Program-made: the position numbers and the translations under genes
Assembly: GCF_030811555.1 (NCBI RefSeq)
Contig: NZ_JAUSQZ010000001.1
Coordinates: 5,329,241-5,393,240 of the forward strand
Source of the DNA: Kineosporia succinea
GTDB lineage: Bacteria; Actinomycetota; Actinomycetes; Actinomycetales; Kineosporiaceae
DNA: 64,000 nt
Direction of reading: 5' to 3'
Part shown: positions 9,122-17,636 of the stretch, in pieces
Layout: each line of letters opens with the position of its first letter
How positions within the stretch are numbered: the stretch's first letter is position 1
The notes under the pieces: model-generated
Told to the model about the DNA's origin: nothing
Seen by the model: the letters and a program-made list of their open reading frames with translations, nothing else
Database searches by the model: none

Positions 9122-11572
9122 ATGAGTCCCCGCACGAAACGCCTGGTCAGGGCCGCCCTGGCAGCCTCCTGCGCCGCCGGTCTGATGCTCACCGGACCCT
9201 CGGCCCAGGCCACCGACCTCTCGGCCCGGGGCATCGGCCTTCCGGCCCAGGCCACCGGCCTCCCGGCCCAGGCCACCGGCCCCTTCGCCCAGGCCACCGG
9301 CCCCTCCGCCCAGGCCGCCGGCCTCTCGCACCGGGCCGCCGGATCATCGGCGAACGATGTGCGGCAATCCCGGCCTCAGGTGAAGGCCGAGCTCGAGAAG
9401 CTCGACCGCGGCCTGATCGCCGCCAGGACCAGTGAAGGCGTGTTCCTGAGCTGGCGCCTGCTCGGCGACGAGGCCACCGGGTCGTCCGAAACCGGTCTGA
9501 CCGGAACGAACTTCAACGTGTACCGGGGCGGGAAGAAGCTGGCCACGGTCACCGGCAGCACGAACTACCTCGACAAGGACGGCTCGGCGACCGGGACGGC
9601 CACGTACCGGGTCGTGCCCGTGCGGGGCAAGCAGGAGTACGGCCGCTCGGCCAGTGTGAAGGCCTGGGACACCGGCCATGTCGATCTGCCGCTGAAACGC
9701 CCGGCGGGCGGTACGACCCCGGCCGGGGAGGCCTACACCTACTCCGCCAACGACATGAGCGTCGGCGACGTGGACGGCGACGGGCAGTACGAGTACGTGG
9801 TGAAGTGGGACCCGTCGAACTCCAAGGACGTTTCCCAGGTCGGTTACACGGGCAACGTGTTCATCGACACCTATGAGCTCGACGGCACCCTGCTGCACCG
9901 CATCGACCTGGGCGTGAACATCCGCGCGGGGGCTCACTACACGCAGTTCCTGGTCTACGACTTCGACGGTGACGGCCGCTCGGAGATGATGTTCAAGACC
10001 GCCCCGGGCACCAGGATCACCCGCTACGACAAGAGTGGCCGGGTGATAGGTGAGAAGTACGTGACCATCTCGGCGAAGGACAGGAAGGCCGGGGTGAAGA
10101 ACTCCGACGACTACCGGATGAGCGCGGCCGACTATCACGACCATCTCGTCACGCTGTTCAAGGGCTGGAGCCAGAGGCGCGAGGTCACATCAGGTCAGTG
10201 GCCCGCCACCCTCGAACAGGCCTTCGGCATCGAGAAGCAGTACGAATACCCGCTCAGCACAGCCGATGCCGAGAAGCTCGTCGACTATTTCATCGACGTC
10301 TACGCACCGAGCCGCAGTGCCCGCAACCAGCTGCGGAACTTCGAGGGCTTCATCGTCGACGGGCCCGAGTACCTCACGGTCTTCGACGGCCGGACGGGAC
10401 AGGAACTCGAAACCACCGACTACAAGCCGGGACGCACCGACGACGGACTTCTGTGGGGCGACTACGCCATGGCCCGCATCGAACCGGGCAACCGCGTCGA
10501 CCGGTTCCTCGCCGGTGTGGCCTATCTCGACGGCAGGCGCCCGTCGGCCGTTTTCGCGCGGGGCTACTACACCCGCACCACGCTGGTCGCCTACGGCTGG
10601 AACGGTAAGAAGCTCACCGAGAACTGGTACGTAGACAGCGGCTGGACCCCGATGACGAACCCGTTCAACGACTCCCCGCACGGGCGCGACGGCACCAGCA
10701 AGGAGTTCGGCACGCTCACCACGCAGGGCTTCCACAGCCTGAGCGCGGCCGACGTCGACCAGGACGGCAAGCAGGAAATCGTCTACGGCAGCGCCACTGT
10801 CGATCACGACGGCAGCCTGCTCTACTCGTCCTTCGACACCATGCCCGCGGGCAGCGCCACCCCGGGGGTGAGCGCCCGCCTCGGTCACGGAGACGCCATG
10901 CACGTCACCGACATCGATCCCACGCGGCCCGGTCTCGAGATCTTCACCGTGCACGAGGGCGGCGCCTACGCGCCCTACGGGATGGCGATGAGGGACGCGT
11001 CGGACGGCGAGGTGCTCTTCGGCACCTACTCGGGGGCGGACACCGGGCGCGGGATGATCGGCGACGTGCTCCCGGACGTGCCCGGGATCGAGAACTGGGC
11101 CAGCATGCCGGGTGGTTCCGGCGCACTCGGCCTGCACAGTGCCCAGGGCGACCTGGTGACGAACACCAGCCCGGGCACGAACCAGAGCATCCGCTGGGCC
11201 GGTGACGGAACCACGCAGATCCTCAACGGTTCCGGCGAGGTCACCCCGACGATCGACGACGCCTCGCGCGGCACCCGGCTGACCGCCGAGGGCACCCGCA
11301 CGAACAACGGCACCAAGGGCACGGCCTCGCTGGTCGCGGACGTGTTCGGTGACTGGCGCGAGGAACTGCTCGTGCGCACGTCCGACAGCTCGGCGATCCG
11401 GGTCTACACCAGCACCGAGCTGACGAACCACAAGCTCTACACGCTGATGGCCGACCCGCAGTACCGCGTCGAGGTGGCGCGGCAGCAGACCACCTACAAC
11501 CAGCCGTCGTACCCGAGCTTCTACCTGGCCTCGGACACGGACTGGTCGAAGGTGCCCCTGCTGAAGCGGTAG
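9122..11572 (+). CDS. Secreted rhamnogalacturonan lyase, PL11 family
   Basis: The protein has 816 residues. The ATG follows the strong SD GGAGGAG. A Sec signal peptide (about residues 1-30, AQA cleavage region) is followed by an unusual linker of near-identical Ala/Gly/Pro-rich heptads (for example GLPAQAT) encoded by a 21-bp repeat around 9240-9325. The mature enzyme starts near residue 80 with a beta-sandwich, then the PL11 propeller with Asp-rich Ca-binding motifs (VGDVDGDGQYEYVVKWDPS, YDFDGDGRSEMMFKTAPG, AADVDQDGKQEIVYG) and the C-terminal FGDWREELLVRT. PL11 enzymes cut the alpha-1,4 bond between rhamnose and galacturonate in the rhamnogalacturonan I backbone by beta-elimination. It acts outside the cell. 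A 30-bp palindromic terminator follows. Confidence 0.92.
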   Translation: MSPRTKRLVRAALAASCAAGLMLTGPSAQATDLSARGIGLPAQATGLPAQATGPFAQATGPSAQAAGLSHRAAGSSANDVRQSRPQVKAELEKLDRGLIAARTSEGVFLSWRLLGDEATGSSETGLTGTNFNVYRGGKKLATVTGSTNYLDKDGSATGTATYRVVPVRGKQEYGRSASVKAWDTGHVDLPLKRPAGGTTPAGEAYTYSANDMSVGDVDGDGQYEYVVKWDPSNSKDVSQVGYTGNVFIDTYELDGTLLHRIDLGVNIRAGAHYTQFLVYDFDGDGRSEMMFKTAPGTRITRYDKSGRVIGEKYVTISAKDRKAGVKNSDDYRMSAADYHDHLVTLFKGWSQRREVTSGQWPATLEQAFGIEKQYEYPLSTADAEKLVDYFIDVYAPSRSARNQLRNFEGFIVDGPEYLTVFDGRTGQELETTDYKPGRTDDGLLWGDYAMARIEPGNRVDRFLAGVAYLDGRRPSAVFARGYYTRTTLVAYGWNGKKLTENWYVDSGWTPMTNPFNDSPHGRDGTSKEFGTLTTQGFHSLSAADVDQDGKQEIVYGSATVDHDGSLLYSSFDTMPAGSATPGVSARLGHGDAMHVTDIDPTRPGLEIFTVHEGGAYAPYGMAMRDASDGEVLFGTYSGADTGRGMIGDVLPDVPGIENWASMPGGSGALGLHSAQGDLVTNTSPGTNQSIRWAGDGTTQILNGSGEVTPTIDDASRGTRLTAEGTRTNNGTKGTASLVADVFGDWREELLVRTSDSSAIRVYTSTELTNHKLYTLMADPQYRVEVARQQTTYNQPSYPSFYLASDTDWSKVPLLKR

Positions 11573-11578
11573 GTGAGA

Positions 11579-11608
11579 GGGGACGAAGGGCCCGGGCCCT
11601 TCGTCCCC
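11579..11608 (+). terminator. 30-bp perfect palindrome after the lyase
   Basis: Bases 11579-11593 and 11594-11608 are exact reverse complements (arms GGGGACGAAGGGCCC and its complement), beginning 6 bp after the stop. It is a strong hairpin without a U tract and a likely terminator for the lyase transcript. Confidence 0.65.
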
Positions 11609-11710
11609 CGTCGGGTCTCGTCAGCGGGCGACGGGCTGGTCCTGGTCGCGACGGCGTCTTCGGTCTGGTCCGGAGCGTGGTGCTGGTGCTGATGTGCGCG
11701 AGACCCTGAA

Positions 11711-12484
11711 TCAGTTGGCCAGGGTGAGGATCTCGGGCTCACCGTCGGTGATCGCGATGGTGTGCTCGGTGTGCGCGGTGCGGCAGCCGGTGGAGCTGCG
11801 CAGCGTCCAGCCGTCGGCGTCGGTGACGAGCTTGGCGGTGTCGAGCATGACCCAGGGCTCGAGGGCGAGCAGCAGCCCCGGGCGCAGCGTGTAACCCCGC
11901 CCGGCGCGGCCGGTGTTGGGGATGTGCGGGTCCTGGTGCATGGTCGAGCCGATGCCGTGCCCGCCGAACTCGGTGTTGACGGGGTAGCCCGCGCCGGTGA
12001 GCACGCTGCCGATGGCGTGCGAGATGTCGCCGATGCGGTTGCCGGCCCGGGCGACCTCGATGCCCGCGGCCAGGGCCGTGCGCGTGGCCTCGATCAGCGC
12101 CAGACTCTGCGCCGGCTGCGACTCGCCGACCACGAAGCTGATCGCCGCGTCGGCCGCGACCCCGCCCTTGAGCACGGCCAGGTCGAGCGTGAGCAGGTCA
12201 CCGTCTTTGAGGGCGTAGTTCTTCGGCAGGCCGTGCAGCACCGCGTCGTTCACCGCCGTGCAGATGTAGTGGCCGAACGGGCCGCGGCCGAACGAGGTGG
12301 GCTCGTAGTCGACGTAGCACGACGTCGCCCCGGCCTCGAGAATCATCTCCTTGGTCCAGCGGTCGATGTCGAGCAGGTTCGTGCCGACCGTGGCCCGGCC
12401 CTTCAGCGTCTGCAGGATGTGCCCGACCAGGGCGCCGGTGACCCGGGCGGCGGGCAGTTCGGTGGGGGTGAGGATCTCGATCAT
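11711..12484 (-). CDS. map: Type I methionine aminopeptidase
   Basis: The protein has 257 residues with the pita-bread fold. All five metal ligands of MetAP are visible: Asp in LDLAVL, Asp 11 residues later in AADAAISF, His in GGHGIGSTMH, Glu in LALEPW and Glu in AHTEHT. The family removes initiator methionine from nascent proteins. I chose the ATG at 12484; eight extra residues from 12508 do not look native. Actinobacteria often have several map genes, and this one is not beside ribosomal protein genes, so it is probably the accessory copy. It diverges from a small HTH gene across 64 bp. Confidence 0.9.
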   Translation of the reverse strand: MIEILTPTELPAARVTGALVGHILQTLKGRATVGTNLLDIDRWTKEMILEAGATSCYVDYEPTSFGRGPFGHYICTAVNDAVLHGLPKNYALKDGDLLTLDLAVLKGGVAADAAISFVVGESQPAQSLALIEATRTALAAGIEVARAGNRIGDISHAIGSVLTGAGYPVNTEFGGHGIGSTMHQDPHIPNTGRAGRGYTLRPGLLLALEPWVMLDTAKLVTDADGWTLRSSTGCRTAHTEHTIAITDGEPEILTLAN

Positions 12485-12510
12485 CAGCGTCTTTTCTCGC
12501 GCGACCAATA

Positions 12511-12534
12511 ACTATCCCGGTAATACTATCCCAG
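12511..12534. promoter_or_regulatory. Direct-repeat operator/promoter between map and HTH gene
   Basis: ACTATCCCGG (12511-12520) is repeated as ACTATCCCAG (12525-12534) with a 14-bp period; a third partial copy CTATC follows at 12535. This AT-rich 40-bp patch in a GC-rich genome also offers -10-like hexamers on both strands (TACTAT plus; complement of ATAGTT minus). A small XRE-type protein encoded next door may bind here. Confidence 0.45.
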
Positions 12535-12548
12535 CTATCATCGGGGTC

Positions 12549-12815
12549 ATGGTCAGGATGCCGCTCACCGCGAACGAGGTCGAACGGGGACAGCGTCTGG
12601 GCGCCCTGCTGCGGGAGGCCCGGGGTGATCGCCCGATGCTGCAGACGGCGCTCGACGCCGGGGTCTCGCCCGAGACCCTGCGCAAGATCGAGTCCGGCCG
12701 GGTGGCCACGCCCGCCTTCACCACCATCGCGGCGATCGCCGAGGTGCTGGGCCTGTCGCTCGACGTGGTGTGGGCCGAGATCAACCAGACGCGGGGCGCG
12801 CAGCTGGCCTCGTGA
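12549..12815 (+). CDS. Small XRE-family HTH regulator
   Basis: The protein has 88 residues, almost entirely a lambda-repressor-like HTH: GQRLGALLREARGD, then LDAGVSPETLRKIESGRVATPAFTTIAAIAEVLGLSLD. ATG 12549 or ATG 12558 (three residues shorter) are both possible. It should bind DNA as a dimer; the repeated ACTATCCC words directly upstream suggest autoregulation and control of the divergent map gene. Its 3' end overlaps the convergent MmyB-like gene by 35 bp. Confidence 0.75.
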   Translation: MVRMPLTANEVERGQRLGALLREARGDRPMLQTALDAGVSPETLRKIESGRVATPAFTTIAAIAEVLGLSLDVVWAEINQTRGAQLAS

Positions 12816-13641
12816 GCTCCTGCGTACCGAGCACCAGCGCGAGCGCCAGCCTCTCGGCGTCGGGTGTGCCCGGCTCGGCGGTGTAGACGCTGACGCGCAG
12901 GTCGTCGAGGGCGAGCAGAAGGGCGTCGCAGTCCAGCGTGATGCGCCCGACCGCGGGGTGGTCGATCGTCTTGCGCCGTGACGGATCGGGCCGGGGCGGG
13001 GCGGGGGAGTCCCACAGGTCGCCGAAACCCGTCGTCCCGCGACGAAGTTCACCGATGAGCCGGGCCAGGGAACGGTCGGCCGGGTAGCGGGCGGCGGTAC
13101 GGCGCAGGTCGGCCACCAGCCGGGCGACGTGCGTGGCCAGTTCGTCAGGCGTGTGCACGACCCGGTTGCGGTGCCCGTGGAGATGCCGCCAGATCGCGTT
13201 GCGCTCCGGGCCGGTCCAGCCGGTGGTGTCGCCCATCAGCGCGTCGTAGGCGGGGTTGGCCTCGACGAGCGTCCAGGTGGCGTCGTAGACCACGACGGGG
13301 TGCTGGTCGAAGCGGTCGAGCAGGCGCCGCACGCTCGGGGGGATCCGGGTGGGGACGACGTCGGGACCGGGCGCGGTCAGCCCGGCCAGTTCGTACATCA
13401 GGGCGCGGTCGGGGTCGGGCAGGCGCAGCGCCCGCACCAGGGCCTCCACGACCTGGGCCGAGGGGGTCGTGGCCCGGCCCTGCTCGAGGCGGGTGAGGTA
13501 GTCGGCGGAGATCCCGGCCAGCTGGGCGAGTTCCTCCCGGCGCAGCCCGGTCGCGCGCCGCCGCCGGCCCAGCGGTACGCCGACCGCCTCCGGGCTCACC
13601 TGGTCACGCCGCCGGCGCAGGGCCGCCCCGAATTCGCTCAC
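12781..13641 (-). CDS. MmyB-like HTH transcriptional regulator
   Basis: The protein has 286 residues. The N-terminal HTH covers about residues 8-80 and includes RATGLRREELAQLAGISADYL and LEQGRATTPS. It is followed by the MmyB-type ligand domain with its typical PVVVYDATWTLVEANPAYDALMGD segment and a C-terminal DCDALLLALDDLRVSVYTAEPGT. In this widespread actinobacterial family the C-terminal PAS-like domain binds a small hydrophobic ligand, and the regulator often controls a divergent SDR. That is exactly the arrangement here, with an SDR gene starting 102 bp away on the other strand. Confidence 0.85.
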   Translation of the reverse strand: MSEFGAALRRRRDQVSPEAVGVPLGRRRRATGLRREELAQLAGISADYLTRLEQGRATTPSAQVVEALVRALRLPDPDRALMYELAGLTAPGPDVVPTRIPPSVRRLLDRFDQHPVVVYDATWTLVEANPAYDALMGDTTGWTGPERNAIWRHLHGHRNRVVHTPDELATHVARLVADLRRTAARYPADRSLARLIGELRRGTTGFGDLWDSPAPPRPDPSRRKTIDHPAVGRITLDCDALLLALDDLRVSVYTAEPGTPDAERLALALVLGTQELTRPAARPASG

Positions 13642-13743
13642 CCGGCCAGTCTGCCCCTCCCGGCCGCCGGGATCCTGGCCCTGCCAGTCCTACGACAACC
13701 CGGCGACTGCCTGAGCCCGGCCGGGGCGAGCAGGCTGCTGCCC

Positions 13744-14631
13744 ATGACGACCGTGCTCATCACCGGACCCACCCGCAGTCTGGGCCGGGTCACCGCCGAG
13801 GCCCTGGCCCGGCATCCCGAGGTCGAGGACCTGCTCCTGGTCGGGCGCCGCGGCCCCGCCCTGGACGAGGTCGCCGAGCGGGTGCGCCGTCCCGGCGTCC
13901 GGGCTCACCCGATCGGCTGCGACCTGGCCGACCTCTCCGACGTCCGTTCCGCGGCCGCCACCGTGAGGGGGCTCGTGGAAGCCGGGACCGTGCGTCCGTT
14001 GCTCGCCCTGATCGCCAATGCCGGCATCGCCTCGAGCGACGGCATGCGCGCCTCGGCCGACGGCCACGAGCTCACCTTCGCCGTGAACCACCTGGCGCAC
14101 GCGCAGCTCGTCGGCGACCTGGAGCCGGTGCTCGCGCCGACGGCCAGAATCGTTCTGCTGGGCTCGAACACGTACTACGCCAACATCTGGCGCCGGCTGA
14201 TGCACGTACCGCCGGCGAACTGGCGCGACCCGCTGGAGCTGGCGGAGCCGGGCACCGGCAGCTCGGGAATGACGGCGTACTCGGACTCCAAGCTGGCGAT
14301 CCTGTACTACGCGCACGAACTGCAGCGCCGGATCGCGCCGGGCGTGAGTGTCGTGGTGTACGAACCCGGCTGGATGCCCGGCACCGCCCTGGGGCGGGGC
14401 GCCCCGCCGGCGGTGCAGGCCGTCGGCCGGGCCCTGGGGCACATCCCCGGTGTCGCGACCCCGGAACGGTCGGGGCCGCTGCTGGCCGCGGTCGCGGTGG
14501 ACGCGCGCTGGGCCCACCTGCGCGACGGCGCGTTCGTGGTACGTGACCGCGTGGTCGAGGTGCAGCCCCTGGCCCAGGACCGTGATCGCGAGCGCCGGCT
14601 GTGGGAGGCGACGGCCGAGCTCCTCGCCTAG
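13744..14631 (+). CDS. Short-chain dehydrogenase/reductase
   Basis: The protein has 295 residues. It has the Rossmann motif TGPTRSLG (in place of TGxxxGxG), the NAG motif in LIANAGIASSDGM, Ser in LLGSNTYY and the catalytic YSDSK. The relaxed glycine motif and overall layout resemble the protochlorophyllide-reductase-like/retinol-dehydrogenase-like SDRs. The substrate is unknown. The MmyB-like regulator encoded divergently is its probable controller. The TAG stop overlaps the stop of the convergent membrane-protein gene within CTAG (14628-14631). Confidence 0.85.
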   Translation: MTTVLITGPTRSLGRVTAEALARHPEVEDLLLVGRRGPALDEVAERVRRPGVRAHPIGCDLADLSDVRSAAATVRGLVEAGTVRPLLALIANAGIASSDGMRASADGHELTFAVNHLAHAQLVGDLEPVLAPTARIVLLGSNTYYANIWRRLMHVPPANWRDPLELAEPGTGSSGMTAYSDSKLAILYYAHELQRRIAPGVSVVVYEPGWMPGTALGRGAPPAVQAVGRALGHIPGVATPERSGPLLAAVAVDARWAHLRDGAFVVRDRVVEVQPLAQDRDRERRLWEATAELLA

Positions 14632-15023
14632 GCATCCCTCTCGCGCAGTTCGCGCTCCCGCTCGGCCAGGCTCTGCTCCCACCGGCGCAGCGCCTCCTCG
14701 TGCTCCCGGTCGACCTGCTCCTGGTCGCGGCGCAGCTGGTCGTCGATGGCGGCGGCATCCCGGGAGTAGCTGGCCGGGCGCTCGTACTCCGGGAAGCCGG
14801 CCGTCGCGGTCGAGCGCCACGGCACCGCGTTGCCGGCCTGCGACGGCCAGGTCCGGCCCGCGACCAGCCAGCAGATCGGGCCGATCACCGGCAGGACGAT
14901 GATGATGAGGATCCAGAGCGGCTTGGGCAGGTTGCGCACCAGGGCGGAATCGGTCTGGATGCAGTCGATCAGGCAGAAGATCAGCAGGCCGAGCTCGACG
15001 AGGGCGGGCAGGAACCGGATCAC
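14628..15023 (-). CDS. Small PLDc_N-type membrane protein with coiled-coil tail
   Basis: The protein has 131 residues and starts at GTG 15023 with SD GGAGAG. Two transmembrane segments (about residues 5-22 and 38-58, the second with VIGPICWLVAGR) form the PLDc_N domain, a short membrane module first seen at the N-terminus of cardiolipin synthases. The C-terminal 50 residues are highly charged (REHEEALRRWEQ) and likely helical. No phospholipase catalytic HKD motif is present, so it is not an enzyme. Role unknown. Confidence 0.8.
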   Translation of the reverse strand: MIRFLPALVELGLLIFCLIDCIQTDSALVRNLPKPLWILIIIVLPVIGPICWLVAGRTWPSQAGNAVPWRSTATAGFPEYERPASYSRDAAAIDDQLRRDQEQVDREHEEALRRWEQSLAERERELRERDA

Positions 15024-15134
15024 GGGGGCTCTCCTCGAGCTGATGGCACGATCTGTCGTGGGCTGCCGGATCGTAGCGCCCGGGAGCGCCGCGCGTCCCG
15101 GGAATTGATCATGAACCGACGCGGATCGAGCCCT

Positions 15135-15140
15135 TACACT
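15135..15140 (+). promoter_or_regulatory. Candidate -10 element of a leaderless exporter transcript
   Basis: TACACT ends 6 nt before the ATG at 15147, the spacing expected if transcription starts on the start codon. No SD is present before this ATG, which supports a leaderless mRNA, a common arrangement in actinobacteria. Confidence 0.4.
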
Positions 15141-15146
15141 CGAGCA

Positions 15147-16913
15147 ATGTCTGGGCAAGCGCTTTCCCAACCGGCTCTCGTCGACGGCGCGCACCCGGTG
15201 CGCTCCCTCCTCCGGCTCCTCGCGCGCAGACCCGGCCGGATGTCCGTGGCTCTCGGCGCCTTCGTGCTCAAGGAGATCCCGATGTGGATGCTCCCGGTGA
15301 TCACGGCGGGGATCATCGACACCGTCGCGACCGGCGGCGAGATCAGCACCGTGGCCGGCTGGCTCGTGCTCGCCGTGGCCCTGCTGGCCCAGAACTACCC
15401 CAACCACCTCGTCTACACGCGCAATTTCATGATCGTGGTGCGTGACACCGGAGCCGAGCTGCGCAACGTGCTCGCGGCCCGGCTCCAGACCCTGTCCATC
15501 GGCTTCCACAACCGCTCCACCAGCGCCGTCGTGCAGAACAAGGTGGTGCGCGACGTCGAGAACATCGAGCTGATGCTGCAGCAGGTCGCCCACCCGCTGC
15601 TGTCGGCCGTGATGGTCGTGACCGGCGCGGCCGTGATGACCGCGATCCTGGTGCCCCAGTTCCTGCCGGTCTACCTGCTCACCGTGCCGATGGCCCTGCT
15701 CGTGCGCTGGACCGTGGCCCGCCGCAGCCGTGACCGCAACGAGCGCTTCCGCCTCGAGATGGAGGGCCTGGCCGCCCGGGTCGGCGAGATGGCGTCACTC
15801 ATCCCGGTCACCCGCGCCCACGGCCTCGAGCAGACCGCCATGAACCGCGTCGCCACCGGCGTCGACCGGGTGCGCGAGCAGGCCCTCAAGCTCGACATGC
15901 TCAACGGGCACACCGCGTCCATGTCCTGGGTGAGCATGCAGTTCCTCGGGGTCGCCTGCCTGGCCCTCGCCGCGCTGGCCGCGCTCACCGGCACCCTGCC
16001 CATCGGACCCGGCGACGTCGTCCTCCTGTCGACCTACTTCACCCTGCTCACCCAGGGGCTGATCCAGCTGCTCGGCCTGCTGCCCGTCGCCGCCCGCGGC
16101 GTGGAGTCGGTGCGCTCGATCGCCGAGGTGCTGGCCGAGCCCGATCTCGAGCTCAACGCGGGCAAGCACGCCGTGACCCAGGTCGGCGGCGCCCTCCTGC
16201 TGCACAACGTCAGTCACCGCCACCCGGACGCCACCGTCGACTCCCTGCACCGCATCGACCTGTCGATAGAACCCGGCGAGACCGTCGCGTTCGTCGGCCC
16301 CTCCGGTGCCGGCAAGTCCACGATCCTCAACCTGGTGCTGGGTTTCGTGCGTCCCACCCGCGGCCGGATCCTGCTCGACGGCGCCGACATGCAGGACCTC
16401 GACCTGCGCGTGGTGCGGCGTTTCGTGTCGGTGGTGCCCCAGGAACCGCTGCTGTTCGAGGGCAGCATCCGCGACAACGTCACCTACGGGCTCGACGACG
16501 TCCCCGACGAGCGCGTGCGCCGCGCCCTCGCCGACGCCCAGGCCCTCGACATCGTCGACTCCCAGCCCGACGGCTGGGACACCGTGGTGGGGGAGCGCGG
16601 CGCCCGCCTCTCCGGGGGCCAGCGCCAGCGCATCGCGATCGCCCGCGCCCTGATCCGCGAACCCCGCATCCTCCTGCTCGACGAGGCCACCAGTGCCCTC
16701 GACCCGGAGTCCGAGAGCCAGGTCAAGGAAGCCCTGTCCCACCTGATGGGCGGCTGCACCACGCTGGTGGTCGCCCACCGCCTCTCCACGATCCGCCAGG
16801 CCGACCGCATCGTCGTGCTCGAGAAGGGTGGCATCGTCGAGATCGGCGGCCACGACGACCTTCTCGCCCGCGGCGGTCGCTACGCGGCCCTGCACCGGGC
16901 CCAGGCGGGGTGA
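15147..16913 (+). CDS. ABC exporter, fused permease and ATPase
   Basis: The protein has 588 residues. Six transmembrane helices fill about residues 35-310 (type 1 exporter fold). The nucleotide-binding domain follows, with Walker A GPSGAGKST (about 383), Q-loop VVPQEPLLFEG, signature LSGGQRQRIAIARAL (about 488), Walker B ILLLDEATSALD and H-loop VAHRLST. It works as a homodimer or with a partner half-transporter. No partner lies in the window; substrates may be lipids, drugs or peptides. ATG 15111 would add 12 residues, but the shorter start suits a leaderless promoter. Confidence 0.88.
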   Translation: MSGQALSQPALVDGAHPVRSLLRLLARRPGRMSVALGAFVLKEIPMWMLPVITAGIIDTVATGGEISTVAGWLVLAVALLAQNYPNHLVYTRNFMIVVRDTGAELRNVLAARLQTLSIGFHNRSTSAVVQNKVVRDVENIELMLQQVAHPLLSAVMVVTGAAVMTAILVPQFLPVYLLTVPMALLVRWTVARRSRDRNERFRLEMEGLAARVGEMASLIPVTRAHGLEQTAMNRVATGVDRVREQALKLDMLNGHTASMSWVSMQFLGVACLALAALAALTGTLPIGPGDVVLLSTYFTLLTQGLIQLLGLLPVAARGVESVRSIAEVLAEPDLELNAGKHAVTQVGGALLLHNVSHRHPDATVDSLHRIDLSIEPGETVAFVGPSGAGKSTILNLVLGFVRPTRGRILLDGADMQDLDLRVVRRFVSVVPQEPLLFEGSIRDNVTYGLDDVPDERVRRALADAQALDIVDSQPDGWDTVVGERGARLSGGQRQRIAIARALIREPRILLLDEATSALDPESESQVKEALSHLMGGCTTLVVAHRLSTIRQADRIVVLEKGGIVEIGGHDDLLARGGRYAALHRAQAG

Positions 16914-16955
16914 ACGCCGGTCGATGACGGACGCGCCGGGGCACCTCGGCCGGTC

Positions 16956-17636
16956 TCAGGGTGAACGTCGCTGCGAGGGGCTGACCAGGCCCGCCTCGTA
17001 GGCGAACACCACCAGCTGGGCCCGGTCGCGGGCGCCCGTCTTCATCATCGCGCGGTTCACATGGGTTTTCGCCGTCGCCGGGCTGATGAACAGACGATCG
17101 GCGATGTCCTGGTTCGACAGCCCGGCCCCGACCAGCGTGGTGATCTCGCGCTCGCGGTCGGTCAGCTGCACCAGGGCCTGGGTGCTGACCTCGGTCGTGA
17201 TCTGGGGCTGTTCCAGGAATCTCGCGATCAGCGCGGTGGTGGCCGAGGGCGACAGCAGCGACTCGCCGGCCGCGATCGTGCGCACGGCCGCGATCAGCTC
17301 CTCGGGCGAGGCCCCCTTGCCCAGGAAGCCGCTCGCCCCGGCCTGCAGCGCGCGCACCACCAGGTCGTCGGTCTCGAACGTGGTCAGCACCAGGATCCGT
17401 ACCCCGGCCAGGTCTTCGTCGGCGGTGATCCGGCGGGTGGCCTCGATGCCGTCCATGTCCGGCATCCGGATGTCCATGATCACCACGTCGGCCCGCGTCG
17501 AGCGGGCGAGTTCGACGGCCTGGGAACCGGTTCCGCCCTCACCCACCAGCTCGACGCCGGGGGTGGCCCGGAACAGCAGGGCCAGGGTCGAGCGCAGCAG
17601 CGCCTGGTCGTCGACCAGTAGGACCCGGACGGTCAT
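16956..17636 (-). CDS. NarL/LuxR-family response regulator
   Basis: The protein has 226 residues. The receiver domain (residues 1-120) has the acidic pair in LVDDQALLR, phospho-acceptor Asp in VIMDIRMPDMDG and the conserved Lys in LGKGASPEE. The C-terminal LuxR HTH has LTDREREITTLVGAGLSNQD and TAKTHVNRAM. Its start overlaps the kinase stop by 4 bp, so it is translationally coupled to its cognate kinase. It probably controls the MMPL-kinase-regulator operon and other targets. Confidence 0.92.
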   Translation of the reverse strand: MTVRVLLVDDQALLRSTLALLFRATPGVELVGEGGTGSQAVELARSTRADVVIMDIRMPDMDGIEATRRITADEDLAGVRILVLTTFETDDLVVRALQAGASGFLGKGASPEELIAAVRTIAAGESLLSPSATTALIARFLEQPQITTEVSTQALVQLTDREREITTLVGAGLSNQDIADRLFISPATAKTHVNRAMMKTGARDRAQLVVFAYEAGLVSPSQRRSP

